NCBI GenBank assembly: GCA_012841565.1
Contig: DUUM01000137.1
Location: forward strand, 33,952 to 97,951
DNA: 64,000 nucleotides
Source: Candidatus Epulonipiscium sp.
GTDB lineage: Bacteria > Bacillota_A > Clostridia > Lachnospirales > Cellulosilyticaceae
Direction of reading: 5' to 3'
The stretch's first letter is position 1, and the number at the start of each line of letters is the position of its first letter. The notes beneath the pieces are model-generated. The model ran no database searches, had not been told where the DNA came from, and was given only the letters and a program-made list of their open reading frames with translations. The position numbers and the translations under genes were made by a program. Shown here one piece after another: positions 50,107-62,853 of the stretch.

Positions 50107-50156
50107 AAATCCCCCCTATAAGGTTCATTTCTATGCATACTGATACACACTGAACG

Positions 50157-50185
50157 ATTTTAACACTTTCACGTTAAAAAGTCAA
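50157..50185 (-). promoter_or_regulatory. promoter of the str operon, with overlapping inverted repeat
   Basis: TTGACT (50180-50185), 17 bases, TAAAAT (50157-50162) with an extended -10 TG. A 7-bp inverted repeat TTTTAAC/GTTAAAA (50158-50179, 8-base centre) covers the -10 and spacer. Confidence 0.75.
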
Positions 50186-50226
50186 GTCTGTTTTTCTAAA
50201 GATATCATCACAACTAAGACAAACTT

Positions 50227-50288
50227 GAGAGCAGTTCACAAACAAAAGACTGTAGCTATTCAAAGCCACTTGTTTGCAAACTGCCCTC
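50227..50288 (-). other. long hairpin between rpoC and the str operon
   Basis: A 19-bp stem, fully paired if G-U pairs are allowed (arms at 50227-50245 and 50270-50288), with a 24-base loop. It lies just after rpoC. It is not followed by a clean T-run, so it may be an RNase III-type or factor-dependent 3' structure rather than a simple terminator. Confidence 0.55.
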
Positions 50289-50329
50289 ATTTTAATATCT
50301 CTTATATTATTCTAATATCTTGAGCAGTT

Positions 50330-53300
50330 TTATTGAGGTGTAGCCTCACCAACAACTGCTTCATCTGTCATTATTGTCTCTAAATTCCTATACCGTTCCA
50401 TACCTGTTCCGGCAGGAATTAACTTTCCAATAATAACATTCTCTTTAAGACCAATAAGAGGGTCTGTTTTTCCTTTTATTGCTGCCTCTGTAAGAACCCT
50501 TGTGGTTTCTTGGAAAGATGCAGCTGATAAGAAGGAATCCGTTGCGAGTGATGCCTTGGTAATACCTAAAAGTGCCGGCATCCCTTCTGCTAGTTCTAGA
50601 CCAGCTTTTGCAGCATTTCTATTTGCTTCTTCATATTCTAAAACATCTATTAAAGCTCCTGGTAAGAATTCTGTCTCACCATGTTCTTCAATTTTTACTT
50701 TTTTAAGCATTTGGCGAACGATAACTTCTATATGCTTATCGTTAATATCTACCCCTTGAAGTCTATATACTCTCTGTACTTCTCTGATCATATAATCTTG
50801 AACAGCACGGGTTCCTTTAATTTTAAGGATATCATGTGGGTTAACACTACCTTCTGTAAGCTCATCACCAGCTACAACAGTTGAGCCATCTTGAATCTTA
50901 ATTCTTGATCCATAAGGAATTAGATAAGCTTTGCTTTCACCTGTTTCACTGCTTGTAATCGTAATTTCTCGTTTTTTCTTAGTCTCCGAATAAGCGGTTA
51001 GTCCACCAAATTCAGCGATTATGGCAAGTCCTTTTGGTTTACGAGCTTCAAATAACTCTTCAATACGTGGAAGACCTTGGGTAATGTCATCTCCCGCAAT
51101 ACCACCTGTGTGGAATGTACGCATTGTAAGCTGTGTACCCGGCTCACCAATGGATTGTGCTGCGATGATACCTACAGCCTCACCTACGCGAACTGGGCTA
51201 CCTGAGGCCATGTTAGAGCCATAGCACTTAGAACAAATTCCGATACGAGATTTACAGGTAAGAACTGTACGTATATTCACCGATTCAATTCCTAGTCCTT
51301 CAATATAATCTGCTTCGTCGTGTGTAATAAACTCATTTGTATCTTTAATCATTTCTCCCGTTTCTGGGTGAAGGATTGGTTCAACCGTAAATCTACCACG
51401 AATACGCTCGTGTAATGGTTCAATAATTTCATTACCATCTTTAAATGCCTGTACGATCATACCTGGTATATGTTCTGGCCCTCGATCATCGATTTCACCT
51501 TTACAGTCTAGTTCACGCACAATTACATCTTGTGATACGTCAACCAAACGTCTTGTTAGGTAACCTGAGTCTGCTGTACGAAGTGCTGTATCAGCAAGCC
51601 CTTTACGAGCACCGTGAGCAGATATAAAGTATTCTAGTACAGATAGACCCTCACGGAAGTTAGCCTTGATAGGGAGCTCTATAGTACGCCCTGATGGTGA
51701 TGCCATAAGTCCACGCATACCCGCTAACTGTTTAATCTGGTTATTAGATCCACGGGCACCTGAATGTGCCATCATATAAATATTATTATATTGGCCAAGT
51801 CCTGCAAGAAGAGCTTCTGTAATCTTTTCGTTTGCTTGGTTCCACGCTTGAATAACTTTGTTATAACGTTCTTCATCAGTCATAAGCCCACGTCTGAAAA
51901 GTTTTGTTACATTGTCAACAATTTTATCCGCTTCAGCAAGATATTCACCTTTTTTATCTGGTATAACCATATCTGAAATTGATACTGTTAGTGCGCCTTG
52001 AGTAGAATATTTAAACCCTAGCTCTTTAATTGCATCTAGCAGTACTGCCGTTTCTGTTGAACCATTTTTATTAATACATCTTGTTATAATTTGCCCTAAT
52101 TGCTTTTTCCCAACAAGAAAATCTGCTTCGTATACAAAAACATTTTCTTCTTTTGTACGATTTACAAATCCTATATTTTGTGGAATTACTTCGTTAAATA
52201 TAATACGTCCAACAGTCGTATCTGTCATACCCGTAACCATTTCACCTGTCATAGGATGTGCTACTGTTCGTCTTACTTTAATCTTTGCATGTAGTGAAAT
52301 TATTTTATTTTGATAAGCCATAATAGCTTCATTTTCATCTTTAAAGTACTTACCTTCACCCAACTCTCCATCTTTCTTAAGTGTTAGGTAGTATGTTCCA
52401 AGAACCATATCTTGAGAAGGAACTGCTACTGGGTCACCATCTGATGGTTTTAATAAGTTGTTTGGAGCAAGTAATAAGAACCGACATTCTGTTTGTGCTT
52501 CTACCGATAAAGGAACGTGCACAGCCATTTGGTCACCATCAAAGTCAGCATTATACGCTGTACATACTAATGGATGTAATTTTAATGCACGACCTTCAAC
52601 GAGTACTGGTTCAAATGCCTGTATACCAAGGCGGTGAAGCGTTGGTGCTCTGTTTAACATAACAGGATGTTCCTTAATAACCTCTTCTAAAATGTCCCAT
52701 ACTTCTGGTTGTAATCTTTCTACCATACGTTTAGCAGACTTAATATTATGTGCAAGTCCTTCAGCCGTAAGTCTTTTCATAACAAATGGCTTAAATAATT
52801 CAATCGCCATTTCTTTTGGAATTCCACACTGATAGATTTTCAGCGTTGGTCCTACAACGATTACTGAACGACCAGAGTAGTCAACACGTTTCCCTAAAAG
52901 GTTTTGTCTAAAGCGTCCTTGCTTTCCTTTTAACATGTCAGATAAAGATTTAAGCGCTCTATTCCCAGGCCCCGTAACAGGACGTCCACGTCTACCATTA
53001 TCAATCAGTGAGTCTACAGATTCCTGTAGCATACGCTTTTCATTACGTACTATAATATTAGGCGCTCCTAAATCTAGTAGCCTCTTTAAACGGTTGTTAC
53101 GGTTAATAACACGGCGTTATAGATCATTCAAGTCCGATGTTGCAAATCTTCCACCGTCTAATTGAATCATTGGACGAAGATCTGGCGGTAGCACTGGAAC
53201 AACACTCATAATCATCCATTCAGGTTTATTCCCTGATGTTCTAAAAGCTTCTGTTACTTCAAGCCTTTTAATAACCCGAATACGTTTTTGCCCTGTTGTT

Positions 53301-53902
53301 TCTTTTAGTAACCCTCTTAATTCTACCGCTTCTTTTTCAAGATCAATATTCTTTAAAAGAACTTCTACTGCCTCTGCCCCCATAGCAACTTTAAAAGAAC
53401 CATATCCGAATTTTTCTTCCGCTTCGCGGTATTCTCTTTCTGTTAATATTTGCTTATAGGCAAGAGCCGTTTCACCTGGTTCTAATACTACATAAGCTGC
53501 AAAATATAGAACCTTTTCTAAAGATCGTGGTGACATATCTAAAATGAGTCCCATTCTACTTGGGATCCCTTTAAAGTACCAAATATGTGATACTGGAGCT
53601 GCTAATTGTATATGCCCCATTCTTTCTCGTCTTACCTTAGATTTCGTAATCTCAACGCCACAACGATCACAGATAACACCTCTATAGCGAATACGTTTGT
53701 ATTTTCCACAGTGACACTCCCAGTCTTTACTCGGGCCAAAGATTTTTTCGCAAAACAACCCTTCTCTTTCTGGTTTGAGTGTGCGGTAGTTGATTGTTTC
53801 TGGCTTTTTAACTTCTCCTTTAGACCATTCAAGAATCTTTTCAGATGAAGCTAATCCAATTTTAATCGAATCAAACAGTACAGATTGTTCCATGTTTGAC
53901 AT
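50330..53902 (-). CDS. rpoC: RNA polymerase beta' subunit, interrupted by one in-frame TAA
   Basis: The frame is continuous for about 1190 codons except for a TAA at codon 262 (53117-53119). Upstream it has the zinc-ribbon cysteines (CHC...CDRC), ending TSDLNDL. Translation downstream of the stop gives [19 protein letters not shown], then [10 protein letters not shown]...[21 protein letters not shown], and the catalytic NADFDGDQM at about residues 451-459. C-terminal segments are complete. The usual residue at the stop is Tyr (DLNDLYRRV). The only later start, ATG 53032, lacks a ribosome-binding site and would omit most of the sigma-binding clamp helices. An essential gene is unlikely to be truly broken; a base error (TAT/TAC to TAA) is the leading explanation. 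Confidence 0.9.
53117..53119 (-). other. in-frame stop codon inside rpoC
   Basis: TAA in place of the conserved Tyr codon after DLNDL; a single third-position change would restore TAT or TAC. TAA ends many other genes here, including rpsD, so it is a normal stop codon. Confidence 0.9.
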
Positions 53903-53933
53903 TGACTAACACTCCCTTCTTGGTTTAGATAAT

Positions 53934-56900
53934 CTATTCAAGTTCATCTTCAACGTCTAATAGCATTTTATCAGGATCTATCTCTTCTTCCTCTTCTTCT
54001 TCTTCAAATTCATGCATCATAGGGTTTGTTTCAAGTGCTAATCCGTCAACTAGGATATCTTCGCCGCCCACAATATTAACATTTAAGTCATCTGCTTCGT
54101 CTAAGGTTTCTTTTATCTCTATTTCTGACATATCCTTTGTCAAAACCTTCACATCTAGTCCAAGGGATTGAAGTTCTTTTAAAAGTACTTTAAATGATTC
54201 CGGGATACCTGGTTCAGGAATACTTTCCCCCTTAACAATGGCTTCGTATGTTTTCACACGACCAACAACGTCATCTGATTTTATTGTTAAGATTTCTTGA
54301 AGTGTATATGCCGCACCGTAAGCTTCAAGTGCCCAAACTTCCATCTCTCCAAAACGCTGTCCACCAAATTGCGCTTTACCACCTAGTGGTTGTTGTGTAA
54401 TTGTTGCATAAGGCCCTGTAGAACGAGCATGTATTTTATCATCAACTAAGTGATGCAGTTTAAGATAATGCATATATCCAATTGTTACTGAGTTGTCAAA
54501 CTCTTGACCTGTACGACCATCTCTTAAATTTACCTTACCGTCTTCTCTTATAGGTACACCGGTCCACTCCGCCCTTTGATCTAAGTTTTCTCCTAGATAC
54601 GTATAAAGTGCTGGATCAATAACATCTTGCCATTTTTCAGTAAATTCTTCCCAAGATGAGTTTACATAACTATCTGCCATGCTGAGTGTCTGCATAATAT
54701 CTCTCTCGTTAGCACCATCAAATACTGGTGAGGCCACTTTAAACCCAAGAGCTTTAGCAGCTAAACCTAGATGGACTTCTAATACTTGACCAATATTCAT
54801 ACGAGACGGAACACCTAATGGGTTAAGAACGATATCTAAAGCTCTACCATTGGGCAAGAAAGGCATATCTTCTATAGGAAGTACTAAGGAAATAACACCC
54901 TTATTACCATGACGTCCTGCCATTTTATCCCCTACTGATATTTTTCGTTTTTGAGCAATATAACAACGAACCATCTTATTAACGCCTGGCTTTAACTCAT
55001 CTCCATTTTCACGGGTAAACACTTTAACATCTACAACAATACCTGCTTCTCCGTGTGGTACACGAAGTGATGTATCTCTTACTTCACGAACTTTTTCACC
55101 AAATATTGCCCTTAGCAAACGTTCTTCTGCCGTTAGCTCAGTTTCACCTTTAGGCGTCACTTTACCAACTAAGATACCACCTGAGCGAACTTCTGCTCCT
55201 ATACGGATAATACCGCGATCATCTAAATCCTTAAGAGCATCATCACCAACGTTAGGGATATCCCTTGTGATTTCTTCAGGTCCAAGCTTTGTATCTCTTG
55301 CTTCAGATTCATACTCTTCAATATGAATTGAGGTATAAACGTCTTCTTGGACCAGTCGCTCACTTATTAGAATAGCATCTTCAAAGTTATAACCTTCCCA
55401 TGTCATAAATCCTATAAGTGGGTTTTGTCCTAATGCTAATTCTCCGTGATCCGTAGATGGTCCATCGGCAAGTATATCCCCTTTTTCTACACGATCCCCT
55501 TTTGAGATAATCGGCCTTTGGGTCATACAAGTACCTTGGTTACTTCGCACAAATTTAATTAGTTTATGAACTAACTTACGTCCGTCATCCGTACGAATGA
55601 TGATTTCGTCAGATGCTACACGCTCTGCTACTCCTGCTTCTTCCGCCACAACTAATACACCTGAATCTAAAGCTGCCTTATATTCCATACCGGTCCCAAC
55701 AATCGGGCTATTTGTACGAATAAGTGGAACTGCTTGACGTTGCATGTTGGCTCCCATTAGAGCACGGTTAGCGTCATCATTTTCAAGGAACGGAATCATT
55801 GCAGTCGCTACAGATACAATCTGCTTCGGAGATACGTCTATTAAATCTATATCAGTATAGTCAAACTCTAAGGTTTCTTCTTTTCGTCTACCTTTTACCT
55901 TTTTGTTAACAAATTCCCCATTTGGTTTAAGAGGCTCATCTGCTTGACCTACTGTGTAATTTTCTTCTTCATCAGCCGTTACATATAAAACTTCTTTCGT
56001 TACTCTAGGCTCGGCACCCGTTCGGTCAACTTTACGATAAGGTGTTTCAATGAACCCATACTCGTTAATACGAGCAAATGTAGCTAATGAGTTAATAAGT
56101 CCGATGTTAGGGCCTTCTGGTGTCTCAATAGGGCACATTCTACCATAATGAGAGTGATGCACGTCACGAACCTCGAATCCTGCTCTCTCACGTGAGAGAC
56201 CACCAGGTCCTAATGCGGATAATCTTCTCTTATGAGTAAGCTCTGCAAGGGGATTATTTTGATCCATGAACTGTGATAACTGTGAACTACCAAAAAACTC
56301 CTTAATCGCAGCTGAAACAGGGCGAATATTAATAAGCGCCTGTGGTGTCACAAGATCTGTATCTTGCACTGTCATTCTCTCACGAACAACACGTTCCATA
56401 CGAGAAAGACCAATTCTAAATTGGTTTTGGAAAAGCTCTCCAACAGCACGAATTCGACGATTTCCTAAATGGTCAATATCATCTTTATTACCCATGCCAT
56501 ATTCTAGATGGATATTATAGTTAATCGACGCAAATATATCATCAAGCGTAATATGCTTTGGCATCAGTCTGTGTAATTCTTGGGGAAGAACTTCTATTAA
56601 TTCATCCATATCCGGATAACTATTAATAAGCTCCTCTAATACAGGGTAATATACCTTATCTCTAATACCCAGTTTTTCTGCATCTATATCAATATGATCT
56701 GTAATTTCTACAACTCTATTACTTAATACTTTAACATTTCTATCCATTCCAGGAACCTTAAGCCAAACGTGCGGAACGCCCGTATTTTGGATTGTCGTTG
56801 CAAGGTCTAAACTAACTCTCGTTCCTTCTTCAGCAACGATTTCGCCTGTTGACACACTAATGACATCTTCTGCTAATTCAAAACCAGTAATACGGTTATG

Positions 56901-57752
56901 AAGAGAAAGTTTCTTATTAAACTTATAACGACCTACTCTTGCAAGGTCATATCTTTTTGCGTCAAAAAACATGTTTTTTAGCAGTGTTTCTGCACTATCA
57001 ATCGTTGGTGGTTCTCCAGGACGAATTCTCTTGTATATGTCAATAAGTCCTTCTTCATAGGAAGTTGTTGTATCCTTCTCAAGGGTAGCAAGGATTTTAG
57101 GTTCTTCCCCAAATAATTCAAGAATTTCCGCATCTGTACCAACACCAAATGCACGTAGTAAGACTGTTACTGGTATTTTACGCGTTCTATCGACACGCGC
57201 ACTAAAAATATCGTTCGAATCTGTTTCGTACTCTAGCCACGCTCCACGATTAGGGATAACTGTAGCTGAAAATAACTCTTTACCTATTTTATCAAATGCA
57301 ATTTTGTAGTAGATACAGGGTGAGCGTACTAACTGACTTACAATAACTCGCTCTGATCCGTTAATAATGAATGTTCCGTTGTTCGTCATAACCGGGAAAT
57401 CACCCATGAAAACTTCACTTTCCATAGTTTCGCCAGATTCTTTGTTATGCAGTCTTACTTTAACTCTAAGAGCTGTTGCATAAGTTGCATCTCTTTCTTT
57501 ACATTCATCCATGGAATACTTAGGTTCGCTATCAAATGCAAAACCTACAAATTCTAAAACAAGATTACCATTAAAGTCTGTAATAGGAGAAATATCGTTA
57601 AATACTTCTTTCAAACCCTCTTCTAAGAACCAATCATATGAATTTTGTTGGATCTCAATTAGGTTTGGTATATCTAATACTTCCTCTGCCACACCATAGC
57701 TCATTCGAACTTTTCTGCCCAGTGTAATAGGGCGAACTTTGCTCTTTTCCAT
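53934..57752 (-). CDS. rpoB: RNA polymerase beta subunit
   Basis: A 1272-residue subunit, complete. The rifampicin pocket [20 protein letters not shown] and [14 protein letters not shown] has wild-type residues, and the catalytic-side motifs [16 protein letters not shown] and [13 protein letters not shown] are intact. It ends in an acidic [12 protein letters not shown] tail. It is followed 31 bases later by rpoC. Two inverted repeats and two promoters precede it. Confidence 0.98.
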   Translation of the reverse strand: MEKSKVRPITLGRKVRMSYGVAEEVLDIPNLIEIQQNSYDWFLEEGLKEVFNDISPITDFNGNLVLEFVGFAFDSEPKYSMDECKERDATYATALRVKVRLHNKESGETMESEVFMGDFPVMTNNGTFIINGSERVIVSQLVRSPCIYYKIAFDKIGKELFSATVIPNRGAWLEYETDSNDIFSARVDRTRKIPVTVLLRAFGVGTDAEILELFGEEPKILATLEKDTTTSYEEGLIDIYKRIRPGEPPTIDSAETLLKNMFFDAKRYDLARVGRYKFNKKLSLHNRITGFELAEDVISVSTGEIVAEEGTRVSLDLATTIQNTGVPHVWLKVPGMDRNVKVLSNRVVEITDHIDIDAEKLGIRDKVYYPVLEELINSYPDMDELIEVLPQELHRLMPKHITLDDIFASINYNIHLEYGMGNKDDIDHLGNRRIRAVGELFQNQFRIGLSRMERVVRERMTVQDTDLVTPQALINIRPVSAAIKEFFGSSQLSQFMDQNNPLAELTHKRRLSALGPGGLSRERAGFEVRDVHHSHYGRMCPIETPEGPNIGLINSLATFARINEYGFIETPYRKVDRTGAEPRVTKEVLYVTADEEENYTVGQADEPLKPNGEFVNKKVKGRRKEETLEFDYTDIDLIDVSPKQIVSVATAMIPFLENDDANRALMGANMQRQAVPLIRTNSPIVGTGMEYKAALDSGVLVVAEEAGVAERVASDEIIIRTDDGRKLVHKLIKFVRSNQGTCMTQRPIISKGDRVEKGDILADGPSTDHGELALGQNPLIGFMTWEGYNFEDAILISERLVQEDVYTSIHIEEYESEARDTKLGPEEITRDIPNVGDDALKDLDDRGIIRIGAEVRSGGILVGKVTPKGETELTAEERLLRAIFGEKVREVRDTSLRVPHGEAGIVVDVKVFTRENGDELKPGVNKMVRCYIAQKRKISVGDKMAGRHGNKGVISLVLPIEDMPFLPNGRALDIVLNPLGVPSRMNIGQVLEVHLGLAAKALGFKVASPVFDGANERDIMQTLSMADSYVNSSWEEFTEKWQDVIDPALYTYLGENLDQRAEWTGVPIREDGKVNLRDGRTGQEFDNSVTIGYMHYLKLHHLVDDKIHARSTGPYATITQQPLGGKAQFGGQRFGEMEVWALEAYGAAYTLQEILTIKSDDVVGRVKTYEAIVKGESIPEPGIPESFKVLLKELQSLGLDVKVLTKDMSEIEIKETLDEADDLNVNIVGGEDILVDGLALETNPMMHEFEEEEEEEEIDPDKMLLDVEDELE

Positions 57753-57794
57753 TGTACTACCACCCCTTGCATTATTTATCCGTTAGCAATATGC

Positions 57795-57818
57795 ATTTAA
57801 CAAGTGAATTTGTTAAAT
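57795..57818 (-). repeat. perfect inverted repeat in the rpoB leader
   Basis: 9-bp arms ATTTAACAA (57795-57803) and TTGTTAAAT (57810-57818) around a 6-base centre. It resembles the str-promoter repeat (TTTAAC/GTTAAA half-sites with TTCAC inside). It is either an RNA hairpin or an operator. Confidence 0.5.
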
Positions 57819-57835
57819 TTGCGAATATGTATTGT

Positions 57836-57864
57836 CAATATTATAGCCTTATGCTATAATATTG
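57836..57864 (-). repeat. 12-bp perfect inverted repeat over an rpoB promoter
   Basis: CAATATTATAGC (57836-57847), 5-base centre CTTAT, GCTATAATATTG (57853-57864). It overlaps the -10 and spacer of promoter 57840-57868. Confidence 0.6.
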
Positions 57865-57868
57865 CAAA
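57840..57868 (-). promoter_or_regulatory. proximal promoter of rpoBC
   Basis: TTTGCA (57863-57868), 17 bases, perfect TATAAT (57840-57845) on the minus strand, about 90 bases upstream of rpoB. Confidence 0.6.
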
Positions 57869-57898
57869 GCACATCATTACATATTGGCGCATTTTATA

Positions 57899-57927
57899 AT
57901 GCTATCAGAAATCAAAGGACATGTCAA
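57899..57927 (-). promoter_or_regulatory. distal promoter of rpoBC
   Basis: Perfect TTGACA (57922-57927), 17 bases, TAGCAT (57899-57904) on the minus strand. The weaker -10 matches 4 of 6. Confidence 0.5.
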
Positions 57928-57990
57928 TCCCTTTTTAGTTTTTGACCCCAAAAACTCGTATTTTCATTTAAATATCTTAATATATTATAA

Positions 57991-58019
57991 AAAGTGCAAG
58001 GATAAGCTCCTTGCACTTT
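57991..58019 (-). terminator. terminator after glpK
   Basis: An 11-bp stem AAAGTGCAAGG/CCTTGCACTTT with a 7-base loop, running into T-rich sequence on the minus strand. It insulates glpK from rpoBC. Confidence 0.9.
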
Positions 58020-58043
58020 TGTTTTTTCCACTTATTTAGTTTC

Positions 58044-59543
<1,500 letters not shown>

Positions 59544-59566
59544 CTATTACGGCGTTATAGTAAAAA

Positions 59567-59620
59567 AGAGTGTGCATATAACTTTCGTGGCTTTTGCTAC
59601 GATGGTTATCTACACACTCT
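59567..59620 (-). terminator. terminator after rplL
   Basis: AGAGTGTG/CACACTCT outer stem (59567-59574 with 59613-59620) with further pairing inside (GATAAC/GTTAT), followed on the minus strand by TTTTTTA. It ends the rplJL transcript. Confidence 0.82.
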
Positions 59621-59649
59621 AATGTCTTGCATATACTACTTCGCTTAAA

Positions 59650-60021
59650 TTACTTTAAAGTAATTTTTGCTCCAACTTCTTCGAATTTAGCTTTTAATTC
59701 TTCAGCTTCTTCTTTAGTTGCGCCTTCTTTAATTACTTTAGGAGCAGCTTCTACTGCTTCTTTAGCTTCTTTAAGTCCAAGTCCTGTTACTTCACGTACA
59801 GCCTTGATTACTTTGATTTTTTGAGCTCCAGCGTCTGTTAATTCAACGTCGAATTCTGTTTTTTCTTCTTCTGCTGCTGCACCTGGTCCTGCTGCTACCA
59901 TAACGCCTGCTGCTGCAGATACCCCAAATTCTTCCTCACAAGCTGTTACTAATTCGTTAAGCTCTAAAACTGTTAATTCTTTAATAGCATCTAATACTTC
60001 TGTAATTGTTAATTTTGCCAT
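59650..60021 (-). CDS. rplL: 50S ribosomal protein L7/L12
   Basis: A 123-residue acidic stalk protein. The N-terminal dimerisation helices, an alanine-rich hinge ([19 protein letters not shown]) and the factor-binding C-terminal domain ([24 protein letters not shown]) are present. It follows rplJ by 39 bases. Confidence 0.98.
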   Translation of the reverse strand: MAKLTITEVLDAIKELTVLELNELVTACEEEFGVSAAAGVMVAAGPGAAAEEEKTEFDVELTDAGAQKIKVIKAVREVTGLGLKEAKEAVEAAPKVIKEGATKEEAEELKAKFEEVGAKITLK

Positions 60022-60060
60022 TGTGAATCCACCTCCATATTTTTTTAAGTTCGTTTGTTA

Positions 60061-60573
60061 TTATTCTGCGTCTACTACTTCTTCTACCGTTCCATCTTTT
60101 TCTGCAACTTGTTTAATAACACGTGCAAAACTTGAGATTGGAGATTTTAAGCTTCCAAGTAATCTTGAAAGTAGTTCGTCTCTTGGCGGAATTTCTCCGA
60201 TTGCTTTCATTCCTGCATCGTCAAAGTACTGTCCTTCTACTACTCCACCTTTAAATTCTAGCGCTGGAGTTTTCTTTAGAACTTCTGCAATTACTCTTGG
60301 TCCACTTGTAGGATCATCATAACTAATTGCGATCGCACTTGGTCCTGCAAGATGCTTTGCAATTGGTTCAAACTCTGTTCCTTGAACTGCAAAGTTCATC
60401 ATTGTGTTTTTGTAAACGTGGTATTCTACGTTAGCTTCACGAAGTTTACGACGTAGTACTGTATCTTGATCTACAGTAAGTCCACGGTAGTCAACCAATG
60501 CAATCGATAGCGCACCTTCTAACTTACTTTTAATCTCGTTTACAACTACTTGTTTTGTTTCAATTTTAGCCAT
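60061..60573 (-). CDS. rplJ: 50S ribosomal protein L10
   Basis: A 170-residue stalk base protein with SIALVDYRGLTVDQDTVLRRKLREANVEY and KNTMMNFAV. It binds L7/L12 dimers through its C-terminal helix and typically regulates its own operon by binding the leader. Confidence 0.98.
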   Translation of the reverse strand: MAKIETKQVVVNEIKSKLEGALSIALVDYRGLTVDQDTVLRRKLREANVEYHVYKNTMMNFAVQGTEFEPIAKHLAGPSAIAISYDDPTSGPRVIAEVLKKTPALEFKGGVVEGQYFDDAGMKAIGEIPPRDELLSRLLGSLKSPISSFARVIKQVAEKDGTVEEVVDAE

Positions 60574-60599
60574 TGTTCCACCTCCTTGAATATAAATCT

Positions 60600-60751
60600 A
60601 TTTTATAACGCACACAAGCCACTTTGCACGTGTTCCGCAGGCAAAGTGGCTTGTACAATTTCATACATAAGCTCTATCTTAAGTCCTCGGTAGGTTGTGT
60701 ACGTTACGCCATAGGCACCTACTGTCTGCGGTCACAGTTTCAACGTTTTTA
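60600..60751 (-). ncRNA. L10-type ribosomal leader
   Basis: The untranslated leader of rplJL begins just after the promoter. It includes AGACAGTAGG and ACCTACCGAGGA, which pair (GTAGG/CCTAC) and match the conserved core I know from the L10 leader family. It ends with a strong 13-bp hairpin near rplJ. L10 protein binding to it controls rplJL expression. Confidence 0.75.
60615..60653 (-). other. hairpin at the end of the L10 leader
   Basis: A 13-bp perfect stem CAAGCCACTTTGC/GCAAAGTGGCTTG with a 13-base loop, extendable by one pair. No T-run follows, so it may regulate translation or processing. Confidence 0.6.
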
Positions 60752-60780
60752 AGTTTATCACTTTAAACTACCGTTGTCAA
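60752..60780 (-). promoter_or_regulatory. promoter of rplJL
   Basis: Perfect TTGACA (60775-60780), 17 bases, extended -10 TGA-TAAACT (60752-60757). A 6-bp inverted repeat AGTTTA/TAAACT (60752-60769) overlaps it. Confidence 0.8.
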
Positions 60781-60784
60781 TAAC

Positions 60785-61483
60785 TTATTTATCTTCTAAT
60801 ATAGCTGTTGTTATTTTAACACCAGGTCCCATTGTAGAAGAAACTGAAATACTACGTAGGTATTGTCCCTTTGCTGCAGATGGTTTTGCTTTTATAATAG
60901 CATTCATCAGCGTTTGGAAGTTGTCTTTTAATTTATCTGTACCAAAGGAAACTTTACCAAGTGGAACGTGAACGATGTTAGCTTTATCAAGTCTATACTC
61001 GATTTTACCTGCTTTGATTTCGGCAACTGCTTTCGCAACATCCATCGTTACTGTACCAGCTTTTGGGTTTGGCATTAAGCCTTTTGGTCCAAGAACACGG
61101 CCCAAACGTCCTACTACACCCATCATATCCGGAGTTGCTACGATAATGTCGAATTCAAACCATCCTTCATTTTGAATCTTTGGAATTAAATCTTCTCCGC
61201 CCACAAAATCTGCTCCAGCAGCTTTTGCTTCGTCTACTTTATCGCCTTTAGCAAATACGAGTACACGAACAGTCTTACCTGTTCCGTGTGGAAGCACTAC
61301 TGCTCCACGTACTTGTTGATCAGCGTGACGGCTATTTACACCTAATTTAATATGCGCTTCTACTGTTTCGTCAAACTTAGCTGTTGCTACCTTTTGAACT
61401 AAATCAAAAGCTTCTTGCGGACTGTAAGCATTGCTACGATCTACCAGTTTAGCAGCTTCGTTATATTTTTTTCCTCTTTTCAT
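60785..61483 (-). CDS. rplA: 50S ribosomal protein L1
   Basis: A 232-residue L1-stalk protein with [41 protein letters not shown] and [12 protein letters not shown]. It sometimes represses rplKA translation. No unusual residues were noticed. Confidence 0.98.
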   Translation of the reverse strand: MKRGKKYNEAAKLVDRSNAYSPQEAFDLVQKVATAKFDETVEAHIKLGVNSRHADQQVRGAVVLPHGTGKTVRVLVFAKGDKVDEAKAAGADFVGGEDLIPKIQNEGWFEFDIIVATPDMMGVVGRLGRVLGPKGLMPNPKAGTVTMDVAKAVAEIKAGKIEYRLDKANIVHVPLGKVSFGTDKLKDNFQTLMNAIIKAKPSAAKGQYLRSISVSSTMGPGVKITTAILEDK

Positions 61484-61558
61484 TACTTTACCTCCTAGTG
61501 GTTTTATCGGGGTCTGTGCCCTCCCACGTAATAAATACGGGTATACTTATAATTGTTA

Positions 61559-61984
61559 TTATTTACCTACTGTGATTCCCATAGAACGAGCTGTTCCTGC
61601 AACCATTCTCATTGCTGCTTCAACGTCTGCCGCATTTAAGTCTGGCATTTTGAGCTCTGCAATTTTGCGAAGATCATCTTGAGAAATTTCTGCAACCTTT
61701 GTTTTGTGTGGTTCTGCAGATCCAGCTTTAATTTTACATGCATTCTTAATTAAGATTGCTGCTGGTGGTGTCTTTGTGATGAATGAAAAACTTCGGTCTT
61801 GGTATACAGTAATAACAACTGGTATTATAAGTCCTGCATCCTTTGCGGTTCTTTCATTAAAATCTTTTGTAAACTGCATAATGTTAACACCATGCTGTCC
61901 TAATGCTGGTCCTACCGGTGGAGCTGGTGTTGCCTTGCCCGCTGGTATTTGTAATTTAATCATTCCTGTTACTTTTTTCGCCAT
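61559..61984 (-). CDS. rplK: 50S ribosomal protein L11
   Basis: A 141-residue protein starting [20 protein letters not shown] at 61984, where AGGAGG is upstream; a start 19 codons earlier is not supported. It binds the GTPase-associated centre with the proline-rich [15 protein letters not shown], and the C-terminal RNA-binding domain follows. It is needed for stringent-response sensing. Confidence 0.97.
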   Translation of the reverse strand: MAKKVTGMIKLQIPAGKATPAPPVGPALGQHGVNIMQFTKDFNERTAKDAGLIIPVVITVYQDRSFSFITKTPPAAILIKNACKIKAGSAEPHKTKVAEISQDDLRKIAELKMPDLNAADVEAAMRMVAGTARSMGITVGK

Positions 61985-62082
61985 ATTAGCGCACCTCCTG
62001 AAAATGTGGTATTCGCGGGGAATTCCCTCCCACTCACGCATTACTTAAATTAGGTATATCTATACCTTGTACTACTGTGTTA

Positions 62083-62601
62083 CTATAAAGCCTTTTGTAC
62101 TTGGCTTATACTAACCTCTACTGGAACTTCACGTCCAAATCCGCTAACGATAACGATGACTGTATCTTTGGCTTCATGGATTTCATCAACGACTCCTTCT
62201 GAGTCCTCAAATGCGCCTCCTAGAATCTTAACAACATCGCCTATCTCAAATAACGGTTTTGGCTTCGAAACTTCGATTCCCATATTATAGACTTCCTCTA
62301 AGGATAGAGGTACTGGTTTAGAATCTGGACCTACAAAGCCTGTTACGCCTCTTGTGTTGCGAACAATATACCATGTATCATCCGTCATTACCATATGAAT
62401 CAGAACATATCCTGGGAATACTTTTCGTTGCACTATTTTTCTTTGACCGTTCTTATCTTCCGTTTCATCTTGCATAGGAACCCGTACCTCAAGGATTAGT
62501 TCTTCCATGTTACGATTCTTAACGATTTGTTCAATATTCATCTTTACTTTGTTCTCGTAACTTGAATATGTGTGAACTACATACCACTTCAACTCATCCA
62601 C
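62083..62601 (-). CDS. nusG: transcription elongation/termination factor NusG
   Basis: A 172-residue factor. I chose a GTG at 62601 (giving MDELKWYVVHTYSSYENKV) because GGAGG lies 8 bases upstream; an in-frame ATG five codons earlier contains that site in its own codons. The NGN domain runs to about residue 110 and the KOW domain is DVVKILGGAFEDSEGVVDEI. It links RNA polymerase to ribosome (S10) and Rho. Confidence 0.96.
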   Translation of the reverse strand: MDELKWYVVHTYSSYENKVKMNIEQIVKNRNMEELILEVRVPMQDETEDKNGQRKIVQRKVFPGYVLIHMVMTDDTWYIVRNTRGVTGFVGPDSKPVPLSLEEVYNMGIEVSKPKPLFEIGDVVKILGGAFEDSEGVVDEIHEAKDTVIVIVSGFGREVPVEVSISQVQKAL

Positions 62602-62632
62602 GACGCGTTCCTCCATTCATCATTTGTCTCAT

Positions 62633-62815
62633 TTATCTTACCAACTGATTCAATACTTGCAAGCTTTGACTAAAGATTGCGTCCATGCCAAACATAATAG
62701 CCGCAACAATAAGAGATGTGGTTATAACAGTGATCGTTTGTGTTGTAAGCTCTTTTTTGTTAGGCCACATGACCCTCTTGAATTCAGCTTTAAAATCTCT
62801 GAAAAAATCTACCAT
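62633..62815 (-). CDS. secE: protein translocase subunit SecE
   Basis: A 60-residue protein with cytoplasmic amphipathic helix (FFRDFKAEFKRVMWPNKKEL) and one membrane segment. It clamps SecY. It is followed by nusG, as standard. Confidence 0.95.
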   Translation of the reverse strand: MVDFFRDFKAEFKRVMWPNKKELTTQTITVITTSLIVAAIMFGMDAIFSQSLQVLNQLVR

Positions 62816-62853
62816 ATTCTCACTTCCTTTTCCCTTAATTCTGCACCATAATA

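Noticed and set aside
49864..50288. A kink-turn in the leader of the L7Ae-like gene for autoregulation
   Set aside because: I could not find the paired GA/AG signature beside a 3-base bulge in the hairpin or leader.
50330..53902. A natural split of beta' as in cyanobacteria
   Set aside because: The cyanobacterial split is at a different place and makes two separate genes with signals; here a single stop lies within an otherwise continuous frame, with no ribosome-binding site at the restart.
56158..56310. Rifampicin-resistance substitutions in rpoB and streptomycin sites in rpsL
   Set aside because: The rifampicin pocket and the S12 lysines are all wild type.
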